Assembly (NCBI GenBank): GCA_964016985.1
Contig: OZ024828.1
Location: forward strand, 85,948,308 to 86,012,307
DNA: 64,000 bases
Direction: 5' to 3'
DNA from: Anodontia alba
Lineage: Eukaryota > Mollusca > Bivalvia > Lucinida > Lucinidae
Positions 21,657-32,375 of the stretch are shown piece after piece. A program made the position numbers and the translations under genes. The first letter of the stretch is position 1. Each line of letters opens with the position of its first letter. Below the pieces are notes generated by a model that was not told the DNA's origin, did not search any database, and saw only the letters and a program-made list of their open reading frames with translations.

Positions 21657-21784
21657 TCAATAGTAATACTGAATTCTATTGAAAAAAAAAAAAAGTAGAG
21701 AGAAAAAACTGTTTTTAATATTGGAAACATTAGATTTCAGTATTGGAATTTTCTGGAACTTTCACCCTTGTAAGACCAGTACAG

Positions 21785-22087
21785 CCAGCCTTGGTGGCTG
21801 AGTTGGATGCGCTGTCCGAGTGGAGACCTGGAGGTCGCAGGTTCAACCCCTGCCCCGAGGTCGGCAACATTCTTTCGTGGAGATTGATTGTGAAATATTT
21901 TCTAAGGTCATACTCTCCCTTCCGCTGATTCAAGAAGGGCAGTTGTCAGTTTCTGCCGAAAGAATGTACACAATACTGGTTAACCGCTTAGAGGACTAAG
22001 TCTGTCCAGTAAACGTGTAGTTAGGTAAACTGACCATGCTTGACTTGACCCCATTGGGTTGACTGGGCAGTAAAACTTCAACACAAA
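21785..22087 (+). mobile_element. SINE-H copy 2, full length
   Basis: A-box-like TGGCTGAGTTGGATGCGC and B-box-like GGTTCAACCCC near the start, 3' tail CTTCAACACAAA. The flanking repeats AAGACCAGTACAG (21772-21784) and AAGACCAGCACAG (22088-22100) are a 13-bp target duplication with one difference. Confidence 0.9.
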
Positions 22088-22093
22088 AAGACC

Positions 22094-22290
22094 AGCACAG
22101 CGGCTCAATCGGTAGAGTGTCCACTTTGTGATCGGGAGGTTGTGGATTTGAACCCCAGCTGAGTCATACCAAAGATGTAAAAATGGTACTAGCTGCTCTT
22201 TCGCTTAGTGCTCAGCATTTAGAAAGTAAAGCTAGAACTGGTCATCCAGGTGTCAGTAAAATGTGACTGGGTGGAATATCATGTCATGTA
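22094..22290 (+). mobile_element. Second tRNA-derived SINE type
   Basis: Starts with a different tRNA-like head: GCGGCTCAATCGGTAGAGTG (A box) and GGATTTGAACCCCAG (B box). The body ends TGACTGGGTGGAATATCATG. Sits directly behind SINE-H, whose right target repeat overlaps its first bases. Confidence 0.75.
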
Positions 22291-22295
22291 TTTGG

Positions 22296-22440
22296 GATAT
22301 GATATTTCAGTGACTTTTTCCCCAGAACATAGATCCTAGAGCTTGACATTTCATGAAAATTGTCTCCTGGGAGACAATTTGTGTGAAATGTCAAGCCATA
22401 TTTTCTGGGGAAATAAGAAAATTTGTTGTCTGCTAATGCC
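22296..22440. mobile_element. Family C MITE
   Basis: Arms CTTGACATTTCATGAAAATT and AATTTGTGTGAAATGTCAAG around a GTCTCCTGGGAGAC centre. Confidence 0.75.
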
Positions 22441-22569
22441 AAAGATAAGAAATACTTCACACTGCACAAATATCCATCTGTCCATCACACTGGTTGCGCC
22501 ATGCAAAAATGTGTCTTGAGGCATATGCAGACAGCTGTCCACACATGACCCGAAGGCACATTTTCGCTT

Positions 22570-23760
22570 GGTGGAGCTCAGTTTTATCCCCCGACAGATA
22601 GCTTTGGGGGATATAGCAATCAGCATTGTGTCTGGCCGTCTGTAGATGCATCCTTGTGCGCTCCATAACTTTGATACCCTTAGATATATTTTTATAATAT
22701 TTAATAGGAATAAAGAGGAGGACCAGTAGGCATGTTGCATGCAAGAGAGACAACTCTCACTATCTTCGATATGTAGTTATCTCCCCTGAAGACGAAATCT
22801 TGTGCAGGCCAGAACTCCCATACTGTTATATGTAATTTTATAATATTTGGTAGGGGTACAGAGGAGGACCAGTAGGTGTGTCTCGTGTAAGAGAGACAAC
22901 TCTCACTTTATTCGTTATGTAGTTATCTCCCCAGAAGCAGAAATTATAGACACATCCTTGTGCACTCCATTACTTTGATACGCTTAGACATATTTTGGAA
23001 ATATTTGGTAGGGATGAAGAGGAGGACCAGTAGGTGTGTGTTGGTGCAAGAGAGACAACTCTCCTTTTCTTCATTTTGTAATTATCTCCCCTGAGGCTGA
23101 AATCGTAGACGCATCCTTGTGCGCTCCTAAACTTTGATATCCCTAGACATATTTTGATAATATTTTGGTAGGAATGAAGAGGAGGACCAGTAGGTGTGTC
23201 TCATGTAAGAGAGATAACTCGGTATCTTCATTATGTAGGTATTTCCCTTGAAGCTGAAATCTTGTGCAGGCTATAACGCCCACACTGTTTGAGATAATTT
23301 GATAATATTTGGTAGGAACAAAGAGGAGGACCAGTAGGCATGTCATGTGCAAGAGAGAAAACTCTCACTTTATTTGTATGTAGTTATCTCCCCTTATGCA
23401 GAAAATTGTAGTATAACTTTGATACCCTTAGACATATTTTGATAATATATAGTAGGAATGAAGAGGAGGACCAGTAAGCATGTCAGGTGCAAGAGTGACA
23501 ATTCTCACTTTCTTTGTTATACAGCTATCTCCCCTGAAGCAAAATTTGTGCAGGCCAGAACTCCCGTACTGTTTGAGATAATTTGATAATATTTGGTGGG
23601 AATGAAGAGGAGGACCAGTAGGCATGTCGCATACAAGAAAGACAACTCTCACTTTCTTTGTTATGTAGTTATCTGTCCTGAAGCAGAAATTGTGGCGGTG
23701 GGGGTGGGGGGTGGGGGGGTGGGTAGTGGTTTGCCATCTCTTCTGATGGCTATTTTTATG
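22570..23760 (+). repeat. 150-bp satellite array inside element T (forward)
   Basis: Begins with a hairpin (TATCCCCCGACAGATAGC and TTTGGGGGATA). Seven units follow marked by GAGGAGGACCAGTAGG near 22713, 22862, 23018, 23178, 23323, 23463 and 23605. Alternate units differ, so the higher-order unit may be about 300. It ends in a G-run tract and TTTGCCATCTCTTCTGATGG. The same satellite in the opposite orientation is at 43617-46350. Confidence 0.9.
23694..23724 (+). other. G-run tract close to exon 8
   Basis: Runs of 5, 6, 7 and 3 G separated by single T, a classic quadruplex motif, 60 bases before the acceptor at 23782-23783. Confidence 0.75.
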
Positions 23761-23783
23761 TGAAGCAATTGTGACTATTGCAG

Positions 23784-23907
23784 GTTCTAATGAAAGACAT
23801 TGTTACCCCGGTGCCTCCTGAAGAAGTGAGACACGTCATCAAGAAGTGTCTTGAAAATGCAGCTCTAGTCAACTACACCAGAATATCTGAGTATGCCAAG
23901 ATTGAAG
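23784..23907 (+). CDS. Cadps: CAPS exon 8 of window
   Basis: 124 nt, acceptor TGTGACTATTGCAG, donor GTAAAA. Starts in phase 0 and ends one base into a Glu codon. Encodes [20 protein letters not shown], then a [18 protein letters not shown] helix and KIE. Matches the CAPS segment where the Munc13-homologous part begins. Together with the next exon it totals 231 nt with phase 0 on both outer edges. Confidence 0.96.
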
Positions 23908-24109
23908 GTAAAATGTGTTTTAGAAATGTCTGTCTCAGTAAAACCAAGTAGATAATTTAAAATTAAAGTGAGAAAATTTTGTCTCTTTGAAACCAGGATA
24001 GATAATTTAGAAATTAGAAGTTTGAAGTAAGAACACTTTGTCTTTGTAAAACCAGAGTAGATCCAAGTTAGGATTTGAAGTGCAAAACATCTGTCATTGT
24101 AAAACCAGG

Positions 24110-24352
24110 TCCCGAGGTTATAAAACTTTTTTCATGCTCAACTCAGGTGAGCATCAAATTTGTCCTGCTTATATATCTCAAATTGCTAATAATTGCAAAT
24201 TCTTTCTTGCTAAACATAGCTGAGCATGAAAATTCCTCTGCTAATATAATGAAAATGCCAACAATAGTTGGCATTTTCATATTTATTAGCAGAGAGAATT
24301 TCATGCTCAGTTGAGTTGAGCATGAAAAAAGTTTTATAACCTTGGGACCAGG
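24110..24352. mobile_element. Foldback MITE, family S copy 1
   Basis: Ends GTCCCGAGGTTATAAAACTT and complement AAGTTTTATAACCTTGGGAC. Second arms CATGCTCAACTCAG / complement, centre GAAAATGCCAACAATAG / complement. Confidence 0.85.
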
Positions 24353-24364
24353 TACATATACCAT

Positions 24365-24537
24365 ATTTACCCTAAATATCTGACAGACAGACAGACTTGA
24401 GCAAACAGTGAAGACCTAGATCAGATGCTATAGAATGCTGTATCTGATCAGGGTCTATACTGTTTGCCACTCCCTCAGCAGTTTTTAGACACATCAGCAG
24501 TTAAATGGACTTGTTCAAGTTTTAAGACAAGTATCGT
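24365..24537. mobile_element. Family D MITE
   Basis: GCAAACAGTGAAGACC and its complement flank GATCAGATGC; typical TTTTAGACACATCAGCAG right flank. Confidence 0.75.
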
Positions 24538-24715
24538 AGCTCCAGATAGAGGGGCTATCCATGTACTATTTTTCTTATTTCTCCACAAAAATATATGTTT
24601 TGAGTACTCATTAGAAGTGCCTCACTTCTAATGAGTACCCATAACATTTGTTTTAGTGGAGAAATAGAAAAATATAAGTGCTTTTTAGTGGAAAAAAGTG
24701 CCTTATCTGGGGCTG
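24538..24715. mobile_element. Foldback MITE, family B copy
   Basis: AGCTCCAGATAGAGGGGC left, CCTTATCTGGGGCTG right, hairpin GAGTACTCATTAGAAGTGCC / complement. Confidence 0.85.
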
Positions 24716-24732
24716 TGAAGTTTGCTAAGGAG

Positions 24733-24950
24733 ATAAGGTTGCAAGGTTATTTAACTTTTTTCATGCTCAACTCAGCTGAGCATGAAATTTTCTCTGCTAA
24801 TAAATATGAAAATGCCAGCAATAATTGGCATTTTCATATTTATTAGAGAAATTTTCTTGCTTAGCTATGTTTAGCAAGAAAGAATTTGCAGTTGTTAGTA
24901 ATTTGAGATTTCTGAGCATGAAAAAAGTTTTATAACCTCAGGGCAAGGTG
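24733..24950. mobile_element. Foldback MITE, family S copy 2
   Basis: GCAAGGTTATTTAACTTTTT left and AAAAAGTTTTATAACCTC right, with the internal CTTGCTAAACATAGC block reversed relative to copy 1. Confidence 0.8.
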
Positions 24951-24954
24951 TCTG

Positions 24955-25195
24955 AATACGGTAAATGTCCTAAAATTTCGAACATTTTATCCCATAGTAT
25001 TTAAGGCAATTTTTGCTTTTTATCCAACTGTTTCTTAAAATACCTAGTGGAATGGCAAAAAGTTAGGACCCTGATCAGATTTCTCCTTCAGGAGCAGTCT
25101 GATTTGGGTTTGCACTGTTTGCATCTTTCATTTTGTCAGTCACTTTGATGTTTGAAATTTTAGGACATTTACCGTAATTAAGGTATATAGGGTAG
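24955..25195. mobile_element. Family D MITE variant
   Basis: GTCCTAAAATTTCGAACATT left, complement-like TTTGAAATTTTAGGACAT right. The core holds CTGATCAG and CTCCTTCAGGAG palindromes. Confidence 0.7.
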
Positions 25196-25199
25196 ATAG

Positions 25200-25400
25200 G
25201 TTAGACAATACTTTTATTTGTTGAACAATTTTTCTTATTTTTCCTGGAAGGTAGTACTTGACATTTCATGTGAATTGTACGTTAAAGTTGGTTTGAATGA
25301 GCTGGTGATTCACATGAAATGTTTAGCTCTGTTATGAGGGGAAACAAGAAAAATGTCATACACATGTCCCCTAATTTGTAATAGCTTACTGAGAGTGAAA
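25200..25400. mobile_element. Family C MITE
   Basis: CTTGACATTTCATGTGAATT and ATTCACATGAAATGTTTAGC arms. Confidence 0.65.
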
Positions 25401-25451
25401 TAGTACTTTTTTATTATTATTTTTCACAAAGTAGCTTGAGAGTGATTACAG

Positions 25452-25631
25452 AGCTCTAGATAAGGCTGTTTTGCAACCAAAAATTATTGATATTTTTCTT
25501 ATTTATCCAAGAAAACATGTTGTGGGTACTCATTAGAAGCACCTTCCTGAGGTGCTTCTAATGAGTACCCACATGTTTTTTGTAGTGAAATAAGAAAACT
25601 ACTTACCTGGATGCCCTCTTACCTAGAGCTA
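25452..25631. mobile_element. Foldback MITE, family B copy
   Basis: AGCTCTAGATAAGGC and CTTACCTAGAGCT ends. Hairpin GTGGGTACTCATTAGAAGCA with an almost perfect complement. Confidence 0.85.
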
Positions 25632-25834
25632 CTCATTGTAATTGAATTTTCTTCACATGAGTAACTAATTTCAGATTCTGTTATGAAATATATAATATAA
25701 GGAGAGACTGAACTTTTTTTTTTCAAGAATAAACATTTATTTTTTCCTTTCTAATATATAGATCTTGAGTAAATATTGGATTTCTACTTCAATTGGACTG
25801 TTAAAGTGTCATTTGAACATTTTATTTGGTTGTC

Positions 25835-26048
25835 TTAACCCTTGTCCTGCTGAACCTGGATATATCCTGATTTTGCAAACAGTGTAAATCCAGATCAGTT
25901 GGCTTCTGAAGAAGCCAACTGATCTGGATCTGCATCGTTTGCCATTACATAGGTGAATTTATATCAACAACCTGGTTCAGGTAATCCGATTGGCTGAAAA
26001 TTAGAAGTGGGTATGGCATCTTAATTTATTCAGCAGGACAAGGGTTAA
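25835..26048. mobile_element. piggyBac-like foldback MITE, family E copy 2
   Basis: TTAACCCTTGTCCTGCTGAA and the complement TTCAGCAGGACAAGGGTTAA. Core CCAGATCAGTTGGCTTCTGA / complement. Among the cleanest copies. Confidence 0.92.
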
Positions 26049-26099
26049 ATTGTAAAGTCTACAGGCATTCATCATTTTTTTTTTCAGTGTAAAATGTCT

Positions 26100-26224
26100 T
26101 TAGGGGATTGGACACACTTTCAAGAGAGACTACTCAGACAAAATGTCTTGCCTTTCCTGAAAAATGGTCTGCTCTAAAAGGAAGTCAGAAAAAAACATGG
26201 CAATGTATCCAATCCTCTTTAGTT
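26100..26224. mobile_element. Family P MITE, short
   Basis: GGATTGGACACACTTTCAAG and TGTATCCAATCCTC are inverted ends; most of the core is deleted. Confidence 0.65.
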
Positions 26225-26374
26225 AAAATGAACATGAACATTAGTATATTTCTTGTTGATTGATTGATTGATAGAAATACATGGTATGTACCTTTTCTAT
26301 AGCAAAGCATGCTGGGAAATCAGGTGATTAACAATACCTTTTTCACCTCCTTGACAGAAGAGTAGTCAGAATCG

Positions 26375-26595
26375 ACCATTATCATAATCAACCTCAGTAT
26401 TGGGACAGACAGGCCTGAGCAAACAGTGCAGACCCAGATCAGATGCAGCAAAATGCAGCATCATATCAGGGTTTGTACTGGTTTGCAACTCTTCCAGTAA
26501 TAGTTTAGAAAATATCAATCGGTAATAGAATAAACATTCAAATTTTAGGGCAAGTATGGTAAGATGTCCCAATACTTAGGGAAAATATGATGTTA
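26375..26595. mobile_element. Family D MITE
   Basis: GCAAACAGTGCAGACC and GGTTTGTACTGGTTTGC, with the TAGGGCAAGTATGGTAAGAT flank. Confidence 0.7.
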
Positions 26596-26716
26596 GGATG
26601 GCAACCAGCTTTCACACAGATCAGCTTTTACAGGCTTTATTGTGTTCTTGAATTAGCATATGCTGAAATAGAGTAGATTCCAAAAGCCCCAGTATGAGAA
26701 AATGAAATGTAGTGAT

Positions 26717-26920
26717 TTAACCCTTAAAGCACCACTCACAACTGCAGCAGATGACTTTTTTTTTTCAGAGAAAACAAGTCTTGACATTCCATGTGAATTG
26801 TCTGCTTGGCAGACAATTCTCATGAAATGTCTAGACTTATTTTCTCTGAAAAAAAAAAAAAAAAAAAAAAAAAATAGAATGTCGTCTGCTACAAATTTTG
26901 CTTGGCGCTTCAAGGGTTAA
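26717..26920. mobile_element. TTAA-flanked foldback MITE, family C
   Basis: TTAACCCTTAAAGCACC left and GGCGCTTCAAGGGTTAA right. Arms GCAGATGAC and GTCGTCTGC, inner CTTGACATTCCATGTGAATT / complement. Shows that at least one family C branch targets TTAA. Confidence 0.85.
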
Positions 26921-27058
26921 TTTGTATTTTTTTTTTTTTTTTGTGCTGGTACCATTTAGCCAAAGGGTTTATGTTTTCATTAAGATGTTATGAATTCGAT
27001 TCCTGCTGGTGAACCACCAGTAAAAGCTTTTTTTTTTTTTTTTTTTTATTTATTTATT

Positions 27059-29114
27059 TTTATCGCACCTGCTTGTAGCAGGGTGCGATATAGGCGTCCG
27101 ATTTTCCGTCCGTCCGTCCGTCCGTCCGTCCGTCCGTCCGTCCGTCCGTCCGTCTGTCAACATTTATGTCGACGTTCGACATTTATGTCAAAGTTAGTAT
27201 TCTAATCAACTACAAGACTAAACAACCATCAAACCTTGCATGAAACATCTCCCTGACCTCCTGACTTTGCAACATAGGCGTCCGCTTTTCCGTTTGTCTG
27301 TCCATTCGTCCGTCCGTCTGTCAACATTTATGTCGAAGTTCGACATTTATGTCAAAGTTAGTATTTTAATCAACTACAAGACTAAACAACCATCAAACCT
27401 TGTATGAAACATCTCCCTGACCTCCTGACTTTGCGACATAGGTGCCCACTTTTCCATTCGTCTGTCTGTTCATCTGTCTGTCCGTCCGTCCGTCTCTTAA
27501 CAGTTCTGTTATGTCGAAGTTCGACATTTATGTCAAAGTTAGTATTCTAATCAACTACAAGACTAAACAGCCATCAAACCTTGTATGAAATATCTCCCTG
27601 ACCTCCTGACTTTGCAACATAGGTGCCCGCTTTTCCATTCGTCTGTCCGTTCGTCCGTCTGTCTGTCTCTTAACAGTTCTGTTATGTCGAAGTTCGACAT
27701 TTACGTCAAAGTTAGTATTTTAATCAACTACAATTCTACAACAACCATCATACCTTGCATGACACATCTCCCTGACCTCCTGACTTGGCAGATATGTTGA
27801 CCCAGTGACCTTGACCTATATTTTGCGCTCCATTGACTTTGACACAATTTACGTTGACGTTCCAGATCTTCTCAACTATAAGGCGTACAACTACCAAACC
27901 TTGCATAGTGCTTCTCCTAGAGGTACAGACTTGGCAGGTACCTTGACCCGGTGACCTTGACCTATATTTTGCGCTCCAGTGACTTTGACATATTTTGCGT
28001 CGACATTCAATATCTCCTCAACTATAAGGCCTACAACCATCAAACCTTGCAAAGTGCTTCTCCTCAATGTACTGACTTAGCAGATACTTTGACCTGGTGA
28101 CCTTGACCTATACTTTGGCTGCAGTGACTTTAACATAATTTACGTCAACGTTCCAGATCTCCTCAAGTGTAAGACCTCTAGCTACCAAACCTTGCATAGT
28201 GCTTCTCCAATATGTACTGACTTGGCAGGTATCTTGACCCGGTGACCTTGACCTATATTTTGCACTCCAGTGCCTTTTACACATTTTACGTCAACGTTCA
28301 ATATCTCCTCAACTATAAGGCCTACAACCATCAAACCTTGCATAGTGCTTCTCCTCAATGTACAGACTCTGCAGGTACCTTGACTGGGTGACCTTGACCT
28401 ATATTTCACGCTCCATTGACTTTTACACCGTGTACGTCACCCTTCCATATGTCCTCAACTGTAAGGCCTTCAACCACCAAACCTTATGTAGCACTTCTTC
28501 TCAATGTACTGACTCGACAGATACCTTGACCTGGTGACCTTGACCTATATTGTGCACTCCAGTGACTTTGACACATTTTATATTGATGTTCGGTATCTCC
28601 TCAAATATAAGACCTACAACCACTTAACCTTGCATAGTGCTTCACCTCATTGCACTGGCTTGGCAGGTACCTTGACCCAGTGACCTTGACCTATATTTGA
28701 CAAATTTTACGTTGATGTTTGATAACTCCTCAACTATAAGGCCTACAACCACCATACCTTGCATTGTGCTTCTCCTTGATGTACTGAATTAGTAGGTACC
28801 TTGACCCGTGACCTTGACCTAAATTTCATGCTCCAGTGACTTTTACACATTTTACGTCAATGTTCCATTATCATTGGGCTGTATGATACGAAAAGTCAGT
28901 GCTGAAGATATAGCCATTAGAGGGAATGGGACTGACCTGGAATATATATGCCCCACTTGGCACTTTGTCTACATTTTTTTCAACCCAGTTTTCCAAGTAA
29001 GCACTGCTAAGAATGAAATAAACTTATTTAATAACCACATTCTGATTGTGGCTCCTGTGACTTTTGCGCCAGCAGGTGCGATGACGCCTTCCGCGGAATT
29101 CTTGTTTCTTTTAG
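27059..29114. repeat. 2-kb array-bearing repeat K, copy 1
   Basis: Starts ATCGCACCTGCTTGTAGCAG, itself a small hairpin, then a (CCGT)n run at 27104-27152. Three to four units around GTTCGACATTTATGTCAAAG follow, then about eight 140-bp units with CAGTGACCTTGACCTATATT. Ends CAGCAGGTGCGATGACGCC and GGAATTCTTGT. The first and last parts share inverted ATCGCACCTGCT. Near-identical copy at 29526-31560. Confidence 0.9.
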
Positions 29115-29127
29115 GGTGCTAGATTTA

Positions 29128-29192
29128 TTTTACAGCAGATGACATTTTCTTAGCAGGCTTTGACATTTCATATCAGTTGCCTTCTAAAGGGA
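29128..29192. mobile_element. Half of a family C MITE
   Basis: TTACAGCAGATGACATTTTC and TTGACATTTCATATCAG; right half absent. Confidence 0.5.
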
Positions 29193-29193
29193 T

Positions 29194-31578
29194 GTAAAGG
29201 CTCCATATTCCTCAAAAACAGACATTTTTATCCAAGAAAGGTTTAATAAATTGATATATATAGTATTAATATGATCAAAGAATGTGGCATCTGATAGCCT
29301 GTAAAATTTCAGTTAGTCTCTCATTTTTGAATTGGATCAAAAATGAAATGATTTTTTTTTTTTAGTATCTCTGAATTAATATTGGCAATTATGATAAAAA
29401 ATCATTTCATTTCAAGAACAAGAGACTAACTGAAATTTTACAGGCTGTCAGGTGCCACATAATGATTGTATTAATACCATATGTCAATTTATTAAACCTT
29501 TCTTGGATAATAAAATGTCTATTTTTTATCGCACCTGCTTGTAGCAGGGTGCGATATAGGCGTCCGATTTTCCGTCCGTCCGTCCGTCCGTCCGTCCGTC
29601 CGTCCGTCCGTCTGTCAACATTTATGTCGACGTTCGACATTTATGTCAAACTTAGTATTCTAATCAACTACAAGACTAAACAACCATCAAACCTTGCATG
29701 AAACATCTCCCTGACCTCCTGACTTTGCAACATAGGCGTCTGCTTTTCCGTATGTCTGTCCATTCGTCCGTCCCTCTGTCAACATTTATGTCGACGTTCG
29801 ACATTTATGTCAAACTTAGTATTCTAATCAACTACAAGACTAAACAACCATCAAACCTTGCATGAAACATCTCCCTGACCTCCCGACTTTGTGACATAAG
29901 TGCCAACTTTTCCATTCGTCTGTCTGTTCTTCTGTCCGTCTGTCCATCTCTTAACAGTTCTGTTATGTCGAAGTTCGACATTTATGTCAAAGTTAGTATT
30001 CTAATCAACTACAAGACTAAACAACCATCAAACCTTGTATGAAATATCTCCCTGACCTCCTGACTTTGCGACATAGGTGCCCGCTTTTCCATTCGTCTGT
30101 CCGTTCGTCCGTCCGTCTGTCTCTTAACAGTTCTGTTATGTCGAAGTTCGACATTTACGTCGAAGTTAGTATTCATATCAACTACAATTCTACAACAACC
30201 ATCATACCTTGCATGACACATCTCCCTGACCTCCTGACTTAGCAGATATGTTGACCCAGTGACCTTGACCTATATTTTGCGCTCCATTGACTTTGACACA
30301 ATTTACGTTGACGTTCCAGATCTTCTCAACTATAAGGTGTACAACTATCAAACCTTGCATAGTGCTTCTCTTAGATGTACAGACTTGGCAGGTACCTTGG
30401 CCTGGTGACCTTGACCTATATTTTGCACTCCAGTGACTTTGACATATTTTGCGTCGATGTTCGATATCTCCTCAACTATAAGGCCTACAACCATCAAACC
30501 TTGCAAAGTGCTTCTCCTCAATGTACTGACTTAGCAGATACCTTGACCTGGTGACCTTGACCTATATTTTGGCTGCAGTGACTTTGACATAATTTACGTC
30601 AACGTTCCAGATCTCCTCAAGTGTAAGACCTCTAGCCACCAAACCTTGCATAGTGCTTCTCCTATATGTACTGACTTGGCAGGTATCTTGACTTGATGAC
30701 CTTGACCTATATTTCGTGCTCCAGTGCCTTTTATACATTTTGCGTCAACGTTCAATATCTCCTCAACTATAAGGCCTACAACCATCAAACCTTGCATAGT
30801 GCTTCTCCTCAATGTACGGACTCTGCAGGTACCTTGACTGGGTGATCTTGACCTATATTTCACGCTCCATTGACTTTTACACCATTTACGTCACCCTTCC
30901 ATATGTCCTCAACTGTAAGGCCTTCAACCACCAAACCTTATATAGCACTTCTTCTCAATGTACTGACTCGACAGGTACCTTGACCTGGTGACCTTGACCT
31001 ATATTGTGCACTCCAGTGACTTTGACACATTTTATATTGATGTTCGGTATCTCCTCAAATATAAGACCTACAACCACTAAACCTTGCATAGTGCTTCACC
31101 TCATTGCACTGGCTTGGCAGGTACCTTGACCCAGTGACCTTGACCTATATTGGACACATTTTATGTTGATTTTTGATAACTCCTCAACTATAAGGCCTAC
31201 AACCACCATACCTTGCATTGTGCTTCTCCTTGATGTACTGAATTAGCAGGTACCTTGACCCGTGACCTTGACCTATATTTCATGCTCCAGTGACTTTTAC
31301 ACATTTTACGTCAACATTCCATTATCATTGGGCTGTATGATACGAAAAGTCAGTGCTGAAGATATAGCCATTAGAGGGAATGGGACTGGCCTGGAATATA
31401 TGTGCCCCACTAGGCACTTTGTCTACATTTTTTTCAACCCAGTTTTCCAAGTAAGCACTGCTAAGAATGAAATAAACTTATTTAATAACCACATTCTGAT
31501 TGTGGCTCCTGTGACTTTTGCGCCAGCAGGTGCGATGACGCCTTCCGCGGAATTCTTGTGAGGAACATGGAGCTTTAA
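29194..31578. mobile_element. Foldback element L copy 1, split by K copy 2
   Basis: AAAGGCTCCATATTCCTCAA at the left and CATGGAGCTTTAA at the right. Long inner arms: TGTAAAATTTCAGTTAGTCT and its complement at 29425-29450. The 2-kb K repeat interrupts the right end at about 29525. Confidence 0.75.
29526..31560. repeat. 2-kb array-bearing repeat K, copy 2
   Basis: Same order and nearly same bases as copy 1: ATCGCACCTGC hairpin, (CCGT)n at 29569-29612, GTTCGACATTTATGTC units, then the 140-bp array, ending GGAATTCTTGT. The flanks differ from copy 1, so the repeat unit is the element, not the locus. Confidence 0.9.
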
Positions 31579-31607
31579 CCCATTTATGCCAAGTGGACTT
31601 TTCTACC

Positions 31608-32315
31608 TTAAAGGCTCCATATTCCTCAAAAATAGATATTTTTTTATCCTAAAAAGGTTTAATAAATTGATATACAGTCATTCCTCTTTATACCGACACT
31701 CGATATAACGACAAAATTCGATACAATGACAATTTGAATGGCATGAACCCTTAGCTCATGAGGTGACAGTTAAGGGGAAATTATGCAAAACTGTTGCATT
31801 AAAACTTCAAGCAACATATGTTTTAGATATTTTTTAGAATCACCTCAGTGATGCAATTCTAACAAATATCCAAAACCTAATGTTTAATGAGGAAATAAGA
31901 ATAAAGCAAGGGCTTTCTTACACATTATTCTGTCCAATAAGGATTCTCTACAACAACAAATTCATTTTAATGGCAATATCTTTGGGAACAAATGCTGTCA
32001 TTGTAACGAGGGCTCACTGTATAATATTAATACGATCATAATATGTAGCATCTGACAGCCTGTAGAATTTCAGTTAGTCGCTAGTCTTTTAACTGGATAA
32101 AAAATGATTTTTTATTGTATCTCTGAATTAATGTTGGCAACATTAATTTGGAGGTACGCTAAAAAATCATTCCATTTCAAGAACAGGAGACTAACTGAAA
32201 TTTTACGGGCGGTCAGGTGCCACATTTTATGATTGTATTAATAACATATATCAATTTATTAAAACCTTTCTCGGATAATAAAATGTCTATTTTTTTAGGA
32301 ATATGGAGCCTTTAA
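31608..32315. mobile_element. Foldback element L copy 2, TTAA-flanked
   Basis: TTAAAGGCTCCATATTCC left, GGAATATGGAGCCTTTAA right. A pogo-like MITE occupies 31675-32019. Confidence 0.88.
31675..32019. mobile_element. pogo/Tigger-like MITE
   Basis: Begins CAGTCATTCCTCTTTATACC and ends CGAGGGCTCACTG, flanked by TA (31673-31674 and 32020-32021). The CAGT-CCTC(G)TTATA-CGAC terminus is the known pogo/Tigger end type. 345 bases, no ORF. Confidence 0.82.
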
Positions 32316-32375
32316 CTCTTTGGACAGGTCACTTTCCTATATAAGGGCTGTCTGGTTAGATTTTATCATTATCAT

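Noticed and set aside
21788..21860. Possible tRNA gene (A and B box)
   Set aside because: The box-like motifs belong to SINE heads; the flanking target duplications and SINE body show a retroposon, and no proper cloverleaf with acceptor stem was seen.
27100..27205. Arg-Pro-Ser-Val repeat peptide
   Set aside because: The (CCGT)n microsatellite of repeat K; the same happens at 29569.
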